From assembly GCA_963693365.1 (NCBI GenBank), contig CAVNZM010000001.1, positions 8,060,001 to 8,124,000 on the forward strand: a stretch of DNA of 64,000 bases. The letters are read 5' to 3'. Within the stretch, counting starts at the first letter, position 1; each line of letters starts with the position of its first letter. The notes under the pieces were generated by a model that was given only the letters and a program-made list of their open reading frames with translations, was not told the DNA's origin and did not search any database. The position numbers were made by a program, and so were the translations under genes. Shown piece after piece: positions 45,079 to 57,687 of this stretch. This DNA comes from Amoebidium appalachense (taxonomy: Eukaryota > Ichthyosporea).

Positions 45079-45475
45079 TTTATCTGTCGTATAACTGAAT
45101 ATATATCGCTTTCACAAGTCAAAATGAACAATTTATCGTGTGTGATTCTTGTTTGGATGACTGGCAGGTGTTTGACACACGTTGTGTGCTGGTCCGCCTT
45201 ATGTGCTTTAGTCTGTTGTACACAGATCACTTTTATGGCGGGTATGCATTAGTCTTTCAAGGGCTGCTTCCGTGTATTTTTTTGCTACTTGTGATTGTAC
45301 AGCATCATGTTTTTGGTGGGTTGTTTGTCGACACGGCTTTGGCACCATAAGAAGCAGACAGATAATGTTGGAAGTTGTGTTCCCGTGGAAGCGTTTTTTT
45401 TCTTGTTTCTATTTTTGGGGGTGGTATTTTTTTTTTGTTTTTTTTTGTTTGTTTGTTTTTTTTGAGAGAGGAGAG

Positions 45476-45509
<34 letters not shown>

Positions 45510-45754
45510 GAGGCTACGAGGGTTTTTTTTTGAGAGAGAGGGGGGGGGGGGGGGGGGGGGGGGGCTACTAGGGTAGTGAATGTGTTGCATGTAGGTGTGG
45601 TGGCCAACACAGAGTGATCTGATGCCTCCTTTCTCTCTCCCTCAGACAAACCAGAGGAAAAGGAAAGGAAGTGATCCACAACATGGTAATGCCCCCCTCC
45701 CCCCTCCCCCCTCCCCCCCCCAAAAAAAAAAAAAAAAAAACATGCACATGCATG

Positions 45755-45786
<32 letters not shown>

Positions 45787-46742
45787 GCCCCCAACCCCAC
45801 ACCTCGGCTGCATTCGTCCAAATACGACTCCCTCCTCTTCGTCCTCCCCTTCCTTACCCTCCTCCTCCTCTCCCCCCCCCCCCCCCCCCCCCCCCTCCCC
45901 CCCCCCCCCTCTCTCTTCGTCTCTCTCCCCCCATTCCCCCCACTTTCCGCCAACAGTGGAGGGCACAATGGTCATGAACTTTGGCACCTTTGATGGCTAT
46001 TTCTGGTTCAATGTTGGCTTGCAGGAAACACACACACGAGTACATGTGCCGAATCAGTACATGTGCTGAACCTAGTGGGCACACCCGCACGTGTATGCTA
46101 TGCATGCACTCCCCCCCCCTCCCCCCCCCCTCCCTCCTCTGCAGCGCGTGCAAGTACACACACACACGCACGCACACACATACACACACACACACACACA
46201 CCACCACCACCACTACATACCACCTCTTTTTTTTAGGGGGGGGGGGGAGCTTCCGATGTGAACATTCGGTTTGCTCTCGTGCAATGCACAGACTAAAATC
46301 AGAATCATGCCATTTGACTGCGTACTTATTTTGTTTGTTTGGGCAGGTTCGAGACGGATGAAAACTGGAACCAAGTGAATGCTGATAAGCACCGTGTGGG
46401 TCCGACCGAGAGGCTTGGTGGGTTTGGACATGAAATGTGTGATTTACGGGTTGTCCTGAGAATCAGAAGTCTTGAAGTATGTTTTTTCGTGTCATCGTGT
46501 TCGGGTTGTGTGAGAATACTGTTTATGGTTTTGCTGCTTCGGTCGACCTTCTTTTTCTCTCTCCGTTGATATTGGTATTGTCTCCGAGCAAGATTTCTAG
46601 TGTGTGTGTTTTGCGGAGACAGGGAGAGTGGGTGGTTGCGTCGGTGAAGGTGTATTAGTGTGTGTTTATGAGTGAGAGATTTTGGTGGTTGTGGCTGTTT
46701 TTTTTTTTGTTTTTTGTTTTTTTTTTTGTTTGTTTTTTTGGT

Positions 46743-46795
<53 letters not shown>

Positions 46796-46838
46796 GGGGG
46801 GGGGGGGATGTAACGATGGTGCTGCCGTTTGTTGTGTT

Positions 46839-46869
<31 letters not shown>

Positions 46870-46955
46870 GTGTTCAGTTACTCGCAAATGACAGAAGTTT
46901 GCCGAATGCAAGCAACATAGTAGGTTGTGTGACTTTGCTGGTATTTATGCCCTAA
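35069..46955 (+). CDS. Large RING / B-box / coiled-coil (TRIM-like) protein with Arg/Glu-repeat region, about 10 exons
   Basis: Exons joined by phase: 35069-38418, 39596-39819, 40459-40537, 41283-41361, 42037-43102, 44083-44652, 45646-45685, 45957-46005, 46347-46476, 46878-46955; about 1887 residues. Exon 1 has an ordinary N-terminus ([19 protein letters not shown]), Ser/Pro/Thr-rich sequence, then over 400 residues of RE/KE/RD/RS repeats. The frame switches by +1 inside an (AG)n run at 37098-37110. Exon 5 encodes a RING finger (CPIC, 20 residues, C-x-H-x2-C-x2-C, 10 residues, CPTC) and, about 240 residues on, a perfect B-box 2 pattern (C-x2-H-x7-C-x2-H-x4-C-x2-C-x4-H-x2-C). Exons 5-6 continue as coiled coil ([20 protein letters not shown]) and an acidic tail. 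The RING-B-box-coil order is that of TRIM ubiquitin ligases; the long charged N-terminus is not. Basic patches ([16 protein letters not shown]) suggest a nuclear location. The last three exons, including a GTTCAA donor, are the least certain. Confidence 0.68.
36735..37985 (+). repeat. Purine-rich coding repeat for RE/KE/RD/RS dipeptides
   Basis: AGAGAG-, GGAAAAGGAACGGGAG- and GACAGAGA-like units in tandem encode alternating Arg/Lys and Glu/Asp, becoming RDRSKE-like in the second half. The strand is almost pure purine. All three frames are open over long stretches, as expected for such repeats. Real exon content is supported by the flanking unique coding sequence on both sides. Confidence 0.8.
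38438..39595. repeat. Intron of the RING gene rich in C-runs, CA and TCAC arrays
   Basis: Contains C-runs, CA arrays (38510-38630, 39155-39215, 39306-39326), a (CTCA)n run (39372-39422) and a dispersed-repeat-like segment (about 38680-38760). It ends at the acceptor before 39596. No gene is seen. Confidence 0.65.
40191..40330 (-). repeat. Dispersed repeat copy C, in an intron of the RING gene
   Basis: The core CCTGAGGATGGGCTCT (40191-40206) is the exact reverse complement of the core at 24010 and 59334. The flank TACTTCGTACCGTGTTCCGC resembles the rest of copy A in the opposite orientation. Partial relatives occur near 33380-33450 and 38680-38740. Confidence 0.62.
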
Positions 46956-47975
46956 TAGTGAAGCCAATCTTTCTGTATGGGCCAGATGCATGTAGGTGAA
47001 ACGAAGACGAAGAAGTTTTGTGTTTGATGGCAGGTAGTGTGTATGCTGGCACGAAGAATGACTTGATATGAGATTATCATTTATATATTACGGTGTATCA
47101 TAACCAAACGTTTATTGTTGATATCCGTCTTATACGAAGGAATAGGCTCAGCAGCGAAGTTAGGCCGTTACACTACTGGAAACCATCTCATCTGTGTGTG
47201 TCTGTTGGTTGCTTTTCGCTGGCATGTGGATCATATATGGATGCAAATATGTAAATGAAATCACGGATATATCGCAGGCAGTTAGGGACGGTTGATAGTA
47301 GCATGAATGGTGCAATATGGGACTGATGGGACTGAATCAGATGTCGAAATGAGAATATTAATAAATAAATACGGTGGCATGCATATATAACACTTTTCTC
47401 TGTGACCACCAGATCGAGAGGTGGCCATGGGACCAAATGGGTTTGCTGGGTTGGCCACCAGGGGAAAGGAGTTTGCTGAGCCCCCCTCCCCCCTCCCCCC
47501 CCTCCCTCCCCCTCCCCCCTCCCTCCCCCTCCCCGCCCCCCCAACACCCACCGGCCACCCACCTTTTTTTCCTTTCTCTCTCTCTCTTTTTTTTTTTTTT
47601 TTTTTTTTTGAGAGAGACGGGGCCCCGGGGGCGGAGGGGGGGGGGGGGGGGGGGAGGGAGAGGGGGGGGGGGAGGGGAAGAATAAAAATAATAAAGAGAA
47701 AGAAAAAAGGGGGGGAGGGGGAAGAATACTTGCAAAGAGAAAAGAAGGGAAACATCAAACTCCCGCACACACACACACACACACACACAAACATGCGGGC
47801 GCGAGCACACACACACATACACACACACACCACCCGCACCCGCATACAGACCCACGCCCTCCAAAAAAGAAAAACGGATCTCGGTGTAAACGTGGTGCAC
47901 ATGGTGCACGTTTGCTTCCCGGCTGGCAATCGACTATAGATAGTGATCTTGTGCACATGTGGTATTCTGCTCTTT

Positions 47976-48109
<134 letters not shown>

Positions 48110-48267
48110 AATCCGGTTGTGCCCTCAGAGGAGCCTGGGGTCGCTGACGCAGCTACTATGTAGTGAGGCTCATTTGTTTCTCAAATCTTCACACAAAGGT
48201 GTACACGCGGACTACTAATTTATTTCGTGCACGCGCGCACACTCACACACAACTAATAAACACACTC

Positions 48268-48397
48268 ACGTCGCACGCACGCTCGCACGCACGCACGCAC
48301 GCACACACACGCACACACACACACAAACGTGCACGTGCTCATTCACATCTTCGTACGACACATATAATGGAAATGACACACGTCGCACGCACGCTCG

Positions 48398-48437
<40 letters not shown>

Positions 48438-48480
48438 CGCGCGTGCTCATTCACATCTTCGTACGACACAATGGAAATGA
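48268..48480. repeat. Tandem duplication of about 110 bp
   Basis: Both copies share GTCGCACGCACGCTCGCACG, a CA tract, then GTGCTCATTCACATCTTCGT and ACGACACA...ATGGAAATGACA. They differ in CA length and by a short ATAT insertion. Confidence 0.8.
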
Positions 48481-48672
48481 CATTGCATGTACACCATACA
48501 TGTAGAACCACACACACACGTGCACACACTGCCACACACACCTGCTGTACCCGGTCGGATGCACCCGCACTGGGGTTCTCAGAAGTGCTGAGATGTGGAA
48601 TTCAGGCAACAAAAAAAACCCGACCTCACGCCACACACGCGCGTGCAGAAGGAAACACAACAAGCCACGTGG

Positions 48673-48762
<90 letters not shown>

Positions 48763-49291
48763 CATTCCCATCAATGCAGCTGCAGTTTGCTAAAGTGAAG
48801 CTACTCGTGGGCACATCTGCAGCCCTTACAAACACATGGTGTCACTCAGCCCTGCATGGCAATAGCAATGCACTTGCGTATACACACGCACACGTGTCAC
48901 ATACACACACGTGCATACACGCATACACGCATACACGTGTGTGAGTGTAAGCACACGCAAGTGCATACACACGTGTACAGGTACGCTGTCGTAGTCACCG
49001 GATCCATCGGCGAGGCCCTGGAAAAGCCATGTATGTAAGCGTTTCTCAACTAACAAATTAGTCGTATTTTACTCTCCATCTGCACAAACCATCTGCACAA
49101 ACCCCTATGTGGCCATGGTGCCATTGACACACACTGTCACGCATATGCGAGATGCTACAGTTCACTCATGCCACTGATCACAAGATGATAACGGAAATTG
49201 CTGTGATTGGTTGTAACACCGTAGTGCTCATTCATTGGTTCGCTCATCAGATAGGTGCTGGCATTTCGTGAGATCTATCGGAGCACCCAAA

Positions 49292-49318
49292 CACGGCCCT
49301 CTGAATCAGAGGGCCGTG
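49292..49318. repeat. 27-bp palindrome (13-bp arms, 1-base centre)
   Basis: CACGGCCCTCTGA at 49292-49304 is followed by a single A and its exact reverse complement at 49306-49318. It is about 420 bases upstream of the DUF5522-like start codon. Confidence 0.9.
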
Positions 49319-49738
49319 ACCCAAACCAGCACGTTAAAATGTACCATTCTTTTGTTTTCTAACATTAAACATTTAAAACTGACCAGGTCATATGCATTGC
49401 GTGCCTGTCGTCGTCAATGCGATCTGTTCATATTGTGATTTCAGCACGGCGCATTTTCCTGATCTGTTGAGCTGATCTGTTGCACACTCGTTGAAACTTG
49501 AAAGTCAAGTTGGGCTTGTGTTTGAATGGTTTTGTTTTATAGCTCAAATTGATGTGTACGAAGTGTTTCGTATAGGCTTTAAGATAGGACTGCTTTTAAC
49601 TGTGCCACCATGTGCAGCCACCATCAGTAAGAATCCGTGGAACAAAACGTACACTGCAGGCATTGCCAGTTCCATTTCCGTGTTCTGTGCCTCACTGTAA
49701 TTCATCCCCACGCACCACCCCAAGGAACACCGGTCAAA

Positions 49739-50745
49739 ATGTCAGCTGCTTTAATTCCCCCACGCCTTCTCCGCCGCTCTACGCAACAAATGGTGCCTTT
49801 TTCTAAATTGCTAGTTAATCAGATGCACACACAACCACCCAAGCGGGGAGCGGAGGCGCTTTTGAAAAGCAGTGTAGAAGATGAGGACGAGTCTGCCACG
49901 GGGGTGTGGGTGAATGGTCGGTTGCTTAGCAACGAGATAGTGGCTCTGCACGCACAGGCTGTGAAGGTACGTCGTATGCTGTAGATGTTTAGCACCCCTG
50001 TTCGCGTTGGAAACGGTGTAATAGAAGGTTTTTTTTTAAATAAAAAAATAAAAAAAATAAAAAAAAGAGGTTTCGGTGTGGGTTTGAATTAAAGCGAAGT
50101 GATGCACCCAACACCTGTGTACCTGCCGTTACGGTATGTCTGTGGGATTATTTTGTGCGTGTACCGTGTTTGCGTGTGGGTGGAAGTGTATTTTTTTTGT
50201 GTTTGTGTTTTTGCGTGCGCGCGCTATAGTTACTCTGGTCGTGGCTGGGCGGGCACTTGCGGTTCTTGAGCCTCTGCGGTATAACGACAGGATGTCTGGT
50301 AGAGGAAAAAGGACAGTGTTCGGGGTACTTCACATACATTGTTCAAACGTTGTTGGCCCTGTTTCTCGGATGATGTCATCGATTTTATTTGTGCACCATA
50401 CTCATTGAAGCGGATTTACCGCTTTCGGCTTATCTTCTCTAGGCTGTACATTCAACCCCAACGGGAGCTTCATCCATGGTCCCTCGAGTCTGATGTGCAC
50501 TAATAATAATAGCTAGTTAGTGTTTTCCGTGAGTAAACCTCCCCCCCTCCCCCCCAACACACCACCACCACCACCACCGTAATCTCTTTTCTTTTTTGCA
50601 CTTGACTGTACGTTGTTTTCTTACGTCTACCTTTATTCAGGCGGGCGAGCCTGCCTACATCGACCCTCTGACGGGGTTCTTTGTGCTCACGTCTGAGTAC
50701 CTCAGAAAGAAGGGGCCGTGCTGTGGCAACGCCTGCAGACACGTT

Positions 50746-50817
<72 letters not shown>

Positions 50818-51365
50818 CCTGCTCCCAAATGACCCCTGCGATCCTGCTACCCTCGAGGAAAGGGAGGTGGTTTTTTCGTCATGGAATGTATACCCAAAGT
50901 TGGATGTTCGAGGCTTGCAAGAGGAAGGCCGGTGAAGGAAAGGGACACCGGCTTGAAGGTGGAGGAGGAGGGGAAGAGAGGGGGGGGGGGGGGGGGTATA
51001 GACTCTAGTTGGAAAATATAAGGAAAGAAATGTGTAGAGCTTCGTGTTTCGTTTTTCCTCCTTGCTTTGAATAAGAGAGACAGTGTGTGATGCTATGTGT
51101 GGCTATCAGTTCTATTCATATTGCAATCCCCACCCAACACCCTCCCCGGGCTTTTTTTAACCCGCTCTCATTTTCATATGCCTGCTTCCCCCTCTCCCCT
51201 CCCCCCCCCCCCCCCCCCCCCTTTTTTTTTTGGGGGGGGGGGGAGGTATTTCTGAGGCATCTGTGGTAAATTTTCCCGCCAACAGCACACACACGCACTC
51301 TCGCCCTCTCAACCATCCCGCTTCCCCCCCCCCCCCCCCCAAGCCCTCCTCTCTCTCTCTCTCTC

Positions 51366-51397
<32 letters not shown>

Positions 51398-51533
51398 TTC
51401 CATCACCCTCGCTCTCTATTCAAGGTCTATCACCCTTTGCAAGTCACAAACATCACCCACACACTGACAGCTCTGTTTTCCTCCACAGTGCCCATATGGA
51501 CACTCGAACGTGGGAAAGAAGCAGTCGACCTAA
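49739..51533 (+). CDS. DUF5522 / C1orf53-like small protein, 3 exons, 124 aa
   Basis: Exons: 49739-49966, 50641-50742, 51489-51533; total 375 bases, every junction in phase 0 with GT-AG signals. Exon 1 starts MSAALIPPRLLRRSTQQMVP, a basic, hydroxylated N-terminus like a mitochondrial targeting sequence, and ends EIVALHAQAVK. Exon 2 encodes YIDPLTGFFVLTSEYLRKKG and CCGNACRH. Exon 3 completes CPYGHSNVGKKQST. The signature YxDPxTGxxVxT...CCGxxCRHCPYGH is the DUF5522 family, to which human C1orf53 belongs. Four Cys residues suggest metal or cluster binding. The function is unknown. The signature is split so that the final CPYGH lies in a 45-base terminal exon. Confidence 0.88.
50743..51488. repeat. 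Intron 2 of the DUF5522-like gene
   Basis: Contains a C-run and CA array (50748-50816), a G-run (50983-50997), a C-T-G homopolymer series (51199-51244) and a CT array followed by a C-run (51350-51396). The homopolymers flank ordinary sequence with no other exon evident. Confidence 0.7.
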
Positions 51534-52392
51534 ACGAACCGATTGGCCGATACGGCACCTTCGAACGCATCTTTTTGAACTTTCGGTCCGCAATTATCGG
51601 CCTCCTACTTATGATGCTTGGACCGAACATGTTTGTGTTTCGCTTTTCTCGCCCTCCGTGCAGTACCCGGTGCATACCAAACACGGCAGCCCACCTTAAG
51701 GAAATCGAGAGCTAAAAACCGAAGGATAAGGTATGAATGAGTATCAGGACGACGCAAAACATGTCGCAGGCGGCCAACTGAATTTATTTTTCTTTGGGAG
51801 GTTGTTTTAATGATTGCTGGCGGTATGAACAGTCATTTCATCTGGGATACACGCAGGCTTTTGAAAGCGGTTTGGATACACCCCACCATATCCCTGCCCC
51901 CCCCCCCCCCCCCCCCCTCCCCCCCCCCCCCCTTGGCAACCCACATGCAACCGTGCACGCACGCTCACCCACACACACAAATGCACGGGCTGCAATTTGC
52001 ACACATGCATTCCGTACTCACGATTACCGCTATGAAGCTAGAATGTAAAGGTCTGGTGTGTGGTCGGTTAATGGGGCTGTCACAGATCAGTGTATATAGG
52101 AGAGATGTAGAGCTTTAATGTATGTGGAGGGCCAATTGGGGGGGTGGGGGGGGGGGGGGGGGGGGGGGGTTGGACCCTGCCAGATACTGATTTGATAACA
52201 ACTAGTTACTCATAAGTCACACGTAAACGGTATGTAAAATCACGGTTACCAACAGCCGTGTTAATGAAGTGAGCTTTGGAAGCCCACCTGTAAGTAAACT
52301 AGAACACACCGACCTAGTAACGTGGAGCGCTTTGTGTGGGTAATTTCTTACAGATGGTCCACAGGCCAAGTATGAAAATGCCAACCCCCTTC

Positions 52393-52434
<42 letters not shown>

Positions 52435-52455
52435 TTCTTCCCTGCTTCCATCCCC
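51534..52455. other. Spacer downstream of the DUF5522-like gene
   Basis: No supportable gene. A C-run (51896-51932), a G-run (52139-52169) and a long C-run (52397-52434) are present. A 160-residue frame ending at 51715 overlaps the last DUF5522-like exon and was not accepted. Confidence 0.5.
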
Positions 52456-52521
52456 AGTTGCTGAGGGGGCCATCGCGTGCGAGCTGAAGTGGGTCGAAAA
52501 TCGGATGTTTTTGATGCTCTA
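52456..52521 (+). CDS. Orphan candidate terminal exon
   Basis: After a pyrimidine tract and CCCCAG there is a short frame reading AEGAIACELKWVENRMFLML then TAG. It looks more protein-like than its surroundings and would need an upstream exon ending in phase 1, which I could not identify. It could be an exon of an unrecognised gene in 51534-52455 or chance. Confidence 0.2.
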
Positions 52522-52810
52522 GCTAGCTGCTCTGTAATCCATTTTGTGTGTGCTTTGCTGAGTCTGCACCCACAACACTCACATTAAATGCTGTCCGTCG
52601 TGAACAGTGATGGGTACTTCCACTCGCAACACCTTCTGGCCCTCCTCTCCCCCCAACACGTGCACATACAGACACACACACATACATGTACACGCACACA
52701 TACAACCCGACCTCACGTGTTCCCTCTTCCTCGGCTCACGTAGGTACAAGCTTCTTGAAAAATAACAATTAGAAAATAAACCCCCCACACTAGTCACTCT
52801 GAGTGCTGTC

Positions 52811-52890
52811 TCCCTGCGTCCTCCTCCTCTTCTTCTTCTTCTTCTTCTTCTTCTTCTTCTTCTCCTTCTTCTTCTTCTTCTTCTTCTTTT
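52811..52890. repeat. (CTT)n trinucleotide repeat
   Basis: About 22 CTT units with two CTC/CTCC interruptions, between 52821 and 52890, flanked by C/T-rich sequence. Confidence 0.9.
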
Positions 52891-53466
52891 TTATGTTGCC
52901 GCAGGCGACGAGTAGGGCCCACGAACTAAAGGGAGCGTGAGACAGGAGTATCGACAAAAATGTAGCCTTGCAATTGCAAGACCATGTATTAAAACTTGGG
53001 TACGGAGACCGGAAAAAGAAAAGAAAGAAAGAAAGAAACCGTTTTCGTTCCTTCTTTCCCTTGGCTTTATTCAGTTTACAGCTTTAGGGACATCCAGATC
53101 CACCCACTCACTCAGACACACAGACAACAGACCAGGCATATGAACACGCACACATGCACACACACACACACAACCACACGTGCACGCACACACACACACA
53201 CACACGTGCACACACTGTGGCACACATGTACGCACCACACACACACGCGCGCATGTGTACACGCACAAACACACACACACACACACACACAAACACACAC
53301 AAACACAGACACACATGCACATACACACACACACACACACACACCGTGACACCACACATACTCAGTCACAGAAAGGACACGAACTTCAAGCAGAAGGGAA
53401 GGGTGGGACGGGAAATTTAATCATACATTAAACCTTTTTGTGAAGTTTCTTTGGCGGCGGCGGGGG

Positions 53467-53509
<43 letters not shown>

Positions 53510-53560
53510 GAGGCGGGGAGAGAGAGAGATGAAGAGGGAGAGAGAGGGAGAGGAAGAGAT

Positions 53561-54315
53561 CTAGTCTAAGAGATCTACCCGTTGTAGGTCAGGTGTGTCA
53601 GCATGACAGATAACTTTAAACGGTACGTTTGCCTCAACGGCCCGGTGCGGCGTGTGTGTCTGTGTGCGCGCGTGTGTGCATGTGTGTGTGTGGACCCGGT
53701 GCATGTACATGTGTGTTTGTGGGGGGCGGGAGGGGACAGTGTACATGTGTGTGTATGTATGGTACCAGTGTGTGCGCCAGGCTGTGCACGTGTGATTGCC
53801 GCTATGCATTTGAAAGGTCCACAAATGGACAAATATGATCGACTATCCATCCATCCATTCATCCATCCCTACCCTACACCCCCCCCCCCCCCCCCCCCTC
53901 CCTCCCCCCCTCCTCTCCCCCCCTCCCCTCCCACCCTCCCACATGATTGCACTGGATGACTGCCTTAACCTGCAACGCTTAGGCTGCAATTGTCAACCCT
54001 GGACTGTGTAAAGTTTACCCAACACAGAAATTCTGAAGTTGCTATTTTCTTTTCTTTTTCGTTCTTTTTCTTCCCTTTTTTTTTTCTTTTTTTTTTGGGG
54101 GGGGGGGGGTTGTCTTTTTCCCCCTTTGTTTTCTTTTCTTTCTTTCTTTCTTTTTTCTGTTGTTGTTGGTGTATTTTCGTGTCTGTATGTGTTGGAGGAG
54201 AGGGGGGGGGCGCTGGGGGGGGGGGGCGGGGCAGTTACCCACAAAACGGGGGGAGAGGGGGGAGGGGGGAGGCAAGATATTCGTTTTCCTTCCATAGCAA
54301 GTGATCCCCTCATCC

Positions 54316-54347
<32 letters not shown>

Positions 54348-54622
54348 ACACCCCCACCCTACCCCACCCCCACCCACTGCCACCACCAGAAACCACACCA
54401 GCAGTTTAGCCCCCAATGACACCCCACAATCGTGATTTTGTACACAGAGTCAGCATTCAAGAACTGTCCGAATTCTGTAAGAACCCCCCACCCTCCCCCA
54501 CTCCACTCTTCCGTTCTCCAAGAAGGAAAACGTGATTGAGCATGTGGTACCCTGTCGCACGGGGGGGGGTGGGTGGTCTCTGGTCTGTGGTGTAATCATA
54601 TAAAGTTTTGTGTGTGTGTGTG

Positions 54623-54684
<62 letters not shown>

Positions 54685-55351
54685 TGTGTGTGCTTGTGTG
54701 TGTGTGTGCTTGTGTATGATGGGGAGGGGGGGAGGGGGAGGGGGGGGGGAGGGAACGGGGGGGAGGAGGGGGGGGGGGGGGGGGGGGGAAGGGGGAAGGC
54801 GGGGAGGGGGTTCTGCAGGCTGAATGATTGCCACCTGCTTTATTTTCGAAACTCCTTTTTAATTTTTTATTTTTTATTTTTTATTCCCTGAGTCTCGGGG
54901 GACCCCTTTAGGGGCCGATCATGGGAATTGCCGTCTTCCACCAAGCACCGACTGTACCCTAGTTAGGATGCTGAAGGTGCATTAAGCTAAGCTAACACGC
55001 AGATTCCGATCCTACCCACTAATACACACTTATCCCAGGGTTTTTGCCTCACTGTCTCGCTAATGGGAAGCACAAGGTCTCCCCTCCAATCAAACCCCAC
55101 ATCTAAAAATTCGAAACTGCCTCTCATTGGCTAAACTACGATGAGGCACATTTTGTGGTATGCTCATGTGGCCGCCGTGCTTGCCAGAGGCATGTTGGTG
55201 TTTAAGGTGGGTAGGGGTGTGGTTTGGGGGATAGTGGTGGTGCTGTGCTGCTGCATGTTTTTCCTTCGAATTTTTTTTTCTCTGTTTGTCGTCGGTGTAC
55301 GTGGGTGCAGCACATCTACATACACTTCGATGTGTGTGTGTGTGTGTCTGT

Positions 55352-55407
<56 letters not shown>

Positions 55408-55583
55408 CACGCGTGCATGTGTGTGTGTATACGAGCGTGTGTAGTGCATGCATGCGTGTGTGCGCCCGCACGTGCGCGCGCACATGTGTGTGTGTGTGTG
55501 TGTGTGCGCGTGCGCGCGCGCACTGTGTGTGTGTGTGTGTGTGCGCGCGCGCGCGTGCGCGCGCGCACGTGAGTGCATGTGTG

Positions 55584-55617
<34 letters not shown>

Positions 55618-56157
55618 CATTTGTGTCTTTTCGTTTATTACTTATAAAAGGGGCCGGGGGGGGGGGGGGGGGGGGGTACATTGGAGAGGTCATGATTTAT
55701 TAAGCAAAAGGCACTGTTTAAGAATTTCCACATATGGTGCTATGCCCCCCACACCATCGGGAAGACTTAGTGTGGGTGAGGGCTGGTGTCAAAATAAACG
55801 TCTCTATGTGCTAGGTGTTCACTTCTGAGTGTGCTATGGGCTTCTCGGTTGGTTAGGCTACGTCTTCGATTGTTAGGGCGGAGAGCTAGGAAACGGGTGG
55901 GAAAGGAGGGAGGGGCCCGGGGGGGGGGGGGGGGGGGGGGACTGGTTACAAAATCTCCCTGCCTCTTATTTCAATGGCCTCTCTCCGGCCTCACCTTCCC
56001 CTTACACCTTCTTACGGTGTGGAGCTCACGAGTCCTGAACCCCCCCCCCCCCCCCCCTCCCCTCCCCCCTTTCCCCCCACCCCTCATCACCATACACCCC
56101 AACAACCATGATGATGAACACCAGGACAGAACACACCGACCAAGGTCTGAAAGACAT
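53561..56157 (-). CDS. Probable secreted protein, partly resolved gene
   Basis: Exon 1 (56157-56081) encodes MSFRPWSVCSVLVFIIMVVG then VYGDE, a textbook signal peptide with likely cleavage after VYG. It joins in phase to 56034-55995 (GTRELHTVRRCKGK), which has a good donor (AAG/GTGAGG). A third exon 55885-55862 (LSALTIED) is possible. Near the 3' end, 54474-54428 (FGQFLNADSVYKITI) joins in phase 0 to a terminal exon 53632-53561 (ANVPFKVICHADTPDLQRVD then LLD and a stop). At least one linking exon with phases 0 to 1 is missing, so 5' and 3' parts may belong to different genes. I do not recognise the family. Confidence 0.38.
55327..55620. repeat. GT/GCGC compound array
   Basis: GT and GCGC alternation with pure GT blocks at about 55368-55406 and 55589-55615. 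It lies inside an intron of the tentative minus-strand secreted-protein gene. Confidence 0.85.
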
Positions 56158-56407
56158 TTTGCTGTGAATGAACGGGAAAAGCGAAATGGCATGAATTTCA
56201 TAAATTTTCACATAAACCCCACTAAATTAACCCCCCCCCCCCCCCCCCCCCACCACCACCACCTCAGTAATCCTCAATTATCCTCTCTGTGAATTATGAT
56301 TTGATTTGATGCCGTATTTTCGTGCCATGTTCTGACGATTACGGTCGATTTCACTGCGGAAAGCAAGTGCGTCTCTTGGGCGCTGTTTGTGTGTGTGCCT
56401 GTGTGTG

Positions 56408-56468
<61 letters not shown>

Positions 56469-57054
56469 ACACACGCACACACGCGCGTGAGCAGATATTC
56501 GTGTGTATCTGGAAACAAAAACAGCTCACACAAAGGGTATGAATTACAACTTGAGCCCATCGCCAGGTTGGGCGGTGGTGGGGGATGAGGGGAGGGCGGG
56601 GGTGGGGGGGGTGGGGGGAGGGGGGGGGGAGGAAGGGAAGACACGGCCGGAAGGTGGAAGGTGGGGACGTTGTTATGATAAGAGTTAGAAGTTGCCAATC
56701 GGATAGATCTTTGGATCACGGTGTCTGCAGGAGAGGGAGATTTGTCGGGGGAGCGGGGGGAGGGGGGGTCATGTCACTTTATGCCATTTACATTTTATCT
56801 CCTCCATCTCCGCACGCCTTCCCCCCCCCCCCCTCCCCCTCCACCCCTCTCCCCCCCCCCCCCCCTTCCCCCCCCCTCAAAAGGCCCTTGAACACAAAAC
56901 CCCATTTCGCTTCCACTCCCCCCCCCCCCCCCCATCCCCCCACCCCCCCTTCCCCCCCCCCCCCCCCCCCCCCCCCCCTTTTCCTCCCCCACTGCCATTG
57001 TTCGTACTTTTTCCGCATGCCTTTCTATCTTGCATTATATATCCCCCCCCCCCC

Positions 57055-57088
<34 letters not shown>

Positions 57089-57636
57089 ACCACCACCACC
57101 ACCCCCATCCCCAGCCCTCCCCATCCCCTCGAACGCTCCCTAGCCCCCTCCCTCCCCTCCCCCCTCCCCCACCATCACCACCACACACACACACCAGCTC
57201 CCATATCCCAGCATGGGACCTTTACAGAAGTATTATTTACATCTCAGTGCATACGTGTGTTTGTCGACTGAAGGGTAGGAGGGGCTCATGTTCGGGGGGT
57301 GGAGGCAGGGAAGGTTTTGCTGTCAATACAGCTCGCAATTTGGTAGATCAGCCCTGTGTGTATGGATTTGGGGGCGGGAAGCCGAGGGGAGGGGGGTTCT
57401 TTGTGTGGTCGATAACGTGTGCTTGTGTGTTTGTGCTTTTGGGGGGGGGGGGGGGGGGGGGGAGGGGGGGGGGGGGAGGGGGGGGGGAGGGGAAGGGGAA
57501 GGGGGGTGTCGAGGGGGTGTAATTGAGTTTGCTTGTGAGTAGCGGGGTGTTTAGATGGCACATAGCTTCAGGCAACCATATGATTGTGAGTCGGCAGAGG
57601 AACTATAGGGGTTGAGGGGAGTTTTTTTTTTTTTTT

Positions 57637-57687
<51 letters not shown>

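Noticed and set aside
54890-55030. Possible tRNA or structured RNA around GGGGACCCCTTTAGGGGCC
   Set aside because: No cloverleaf with a T-loop GTTCRANNC and matching acceptor stem could be built. The short palindrome alone is not enough.
55141-55206. Plus-strand candidate first exon MRHILWYAHVAAVLARGMLV with a GTGGGT donor
   Set aside because: Only a 21-base follow-on exon could be found before repeats. It also lies antisense to the tentative secreted-protein gene. Evidence was too thin to call.
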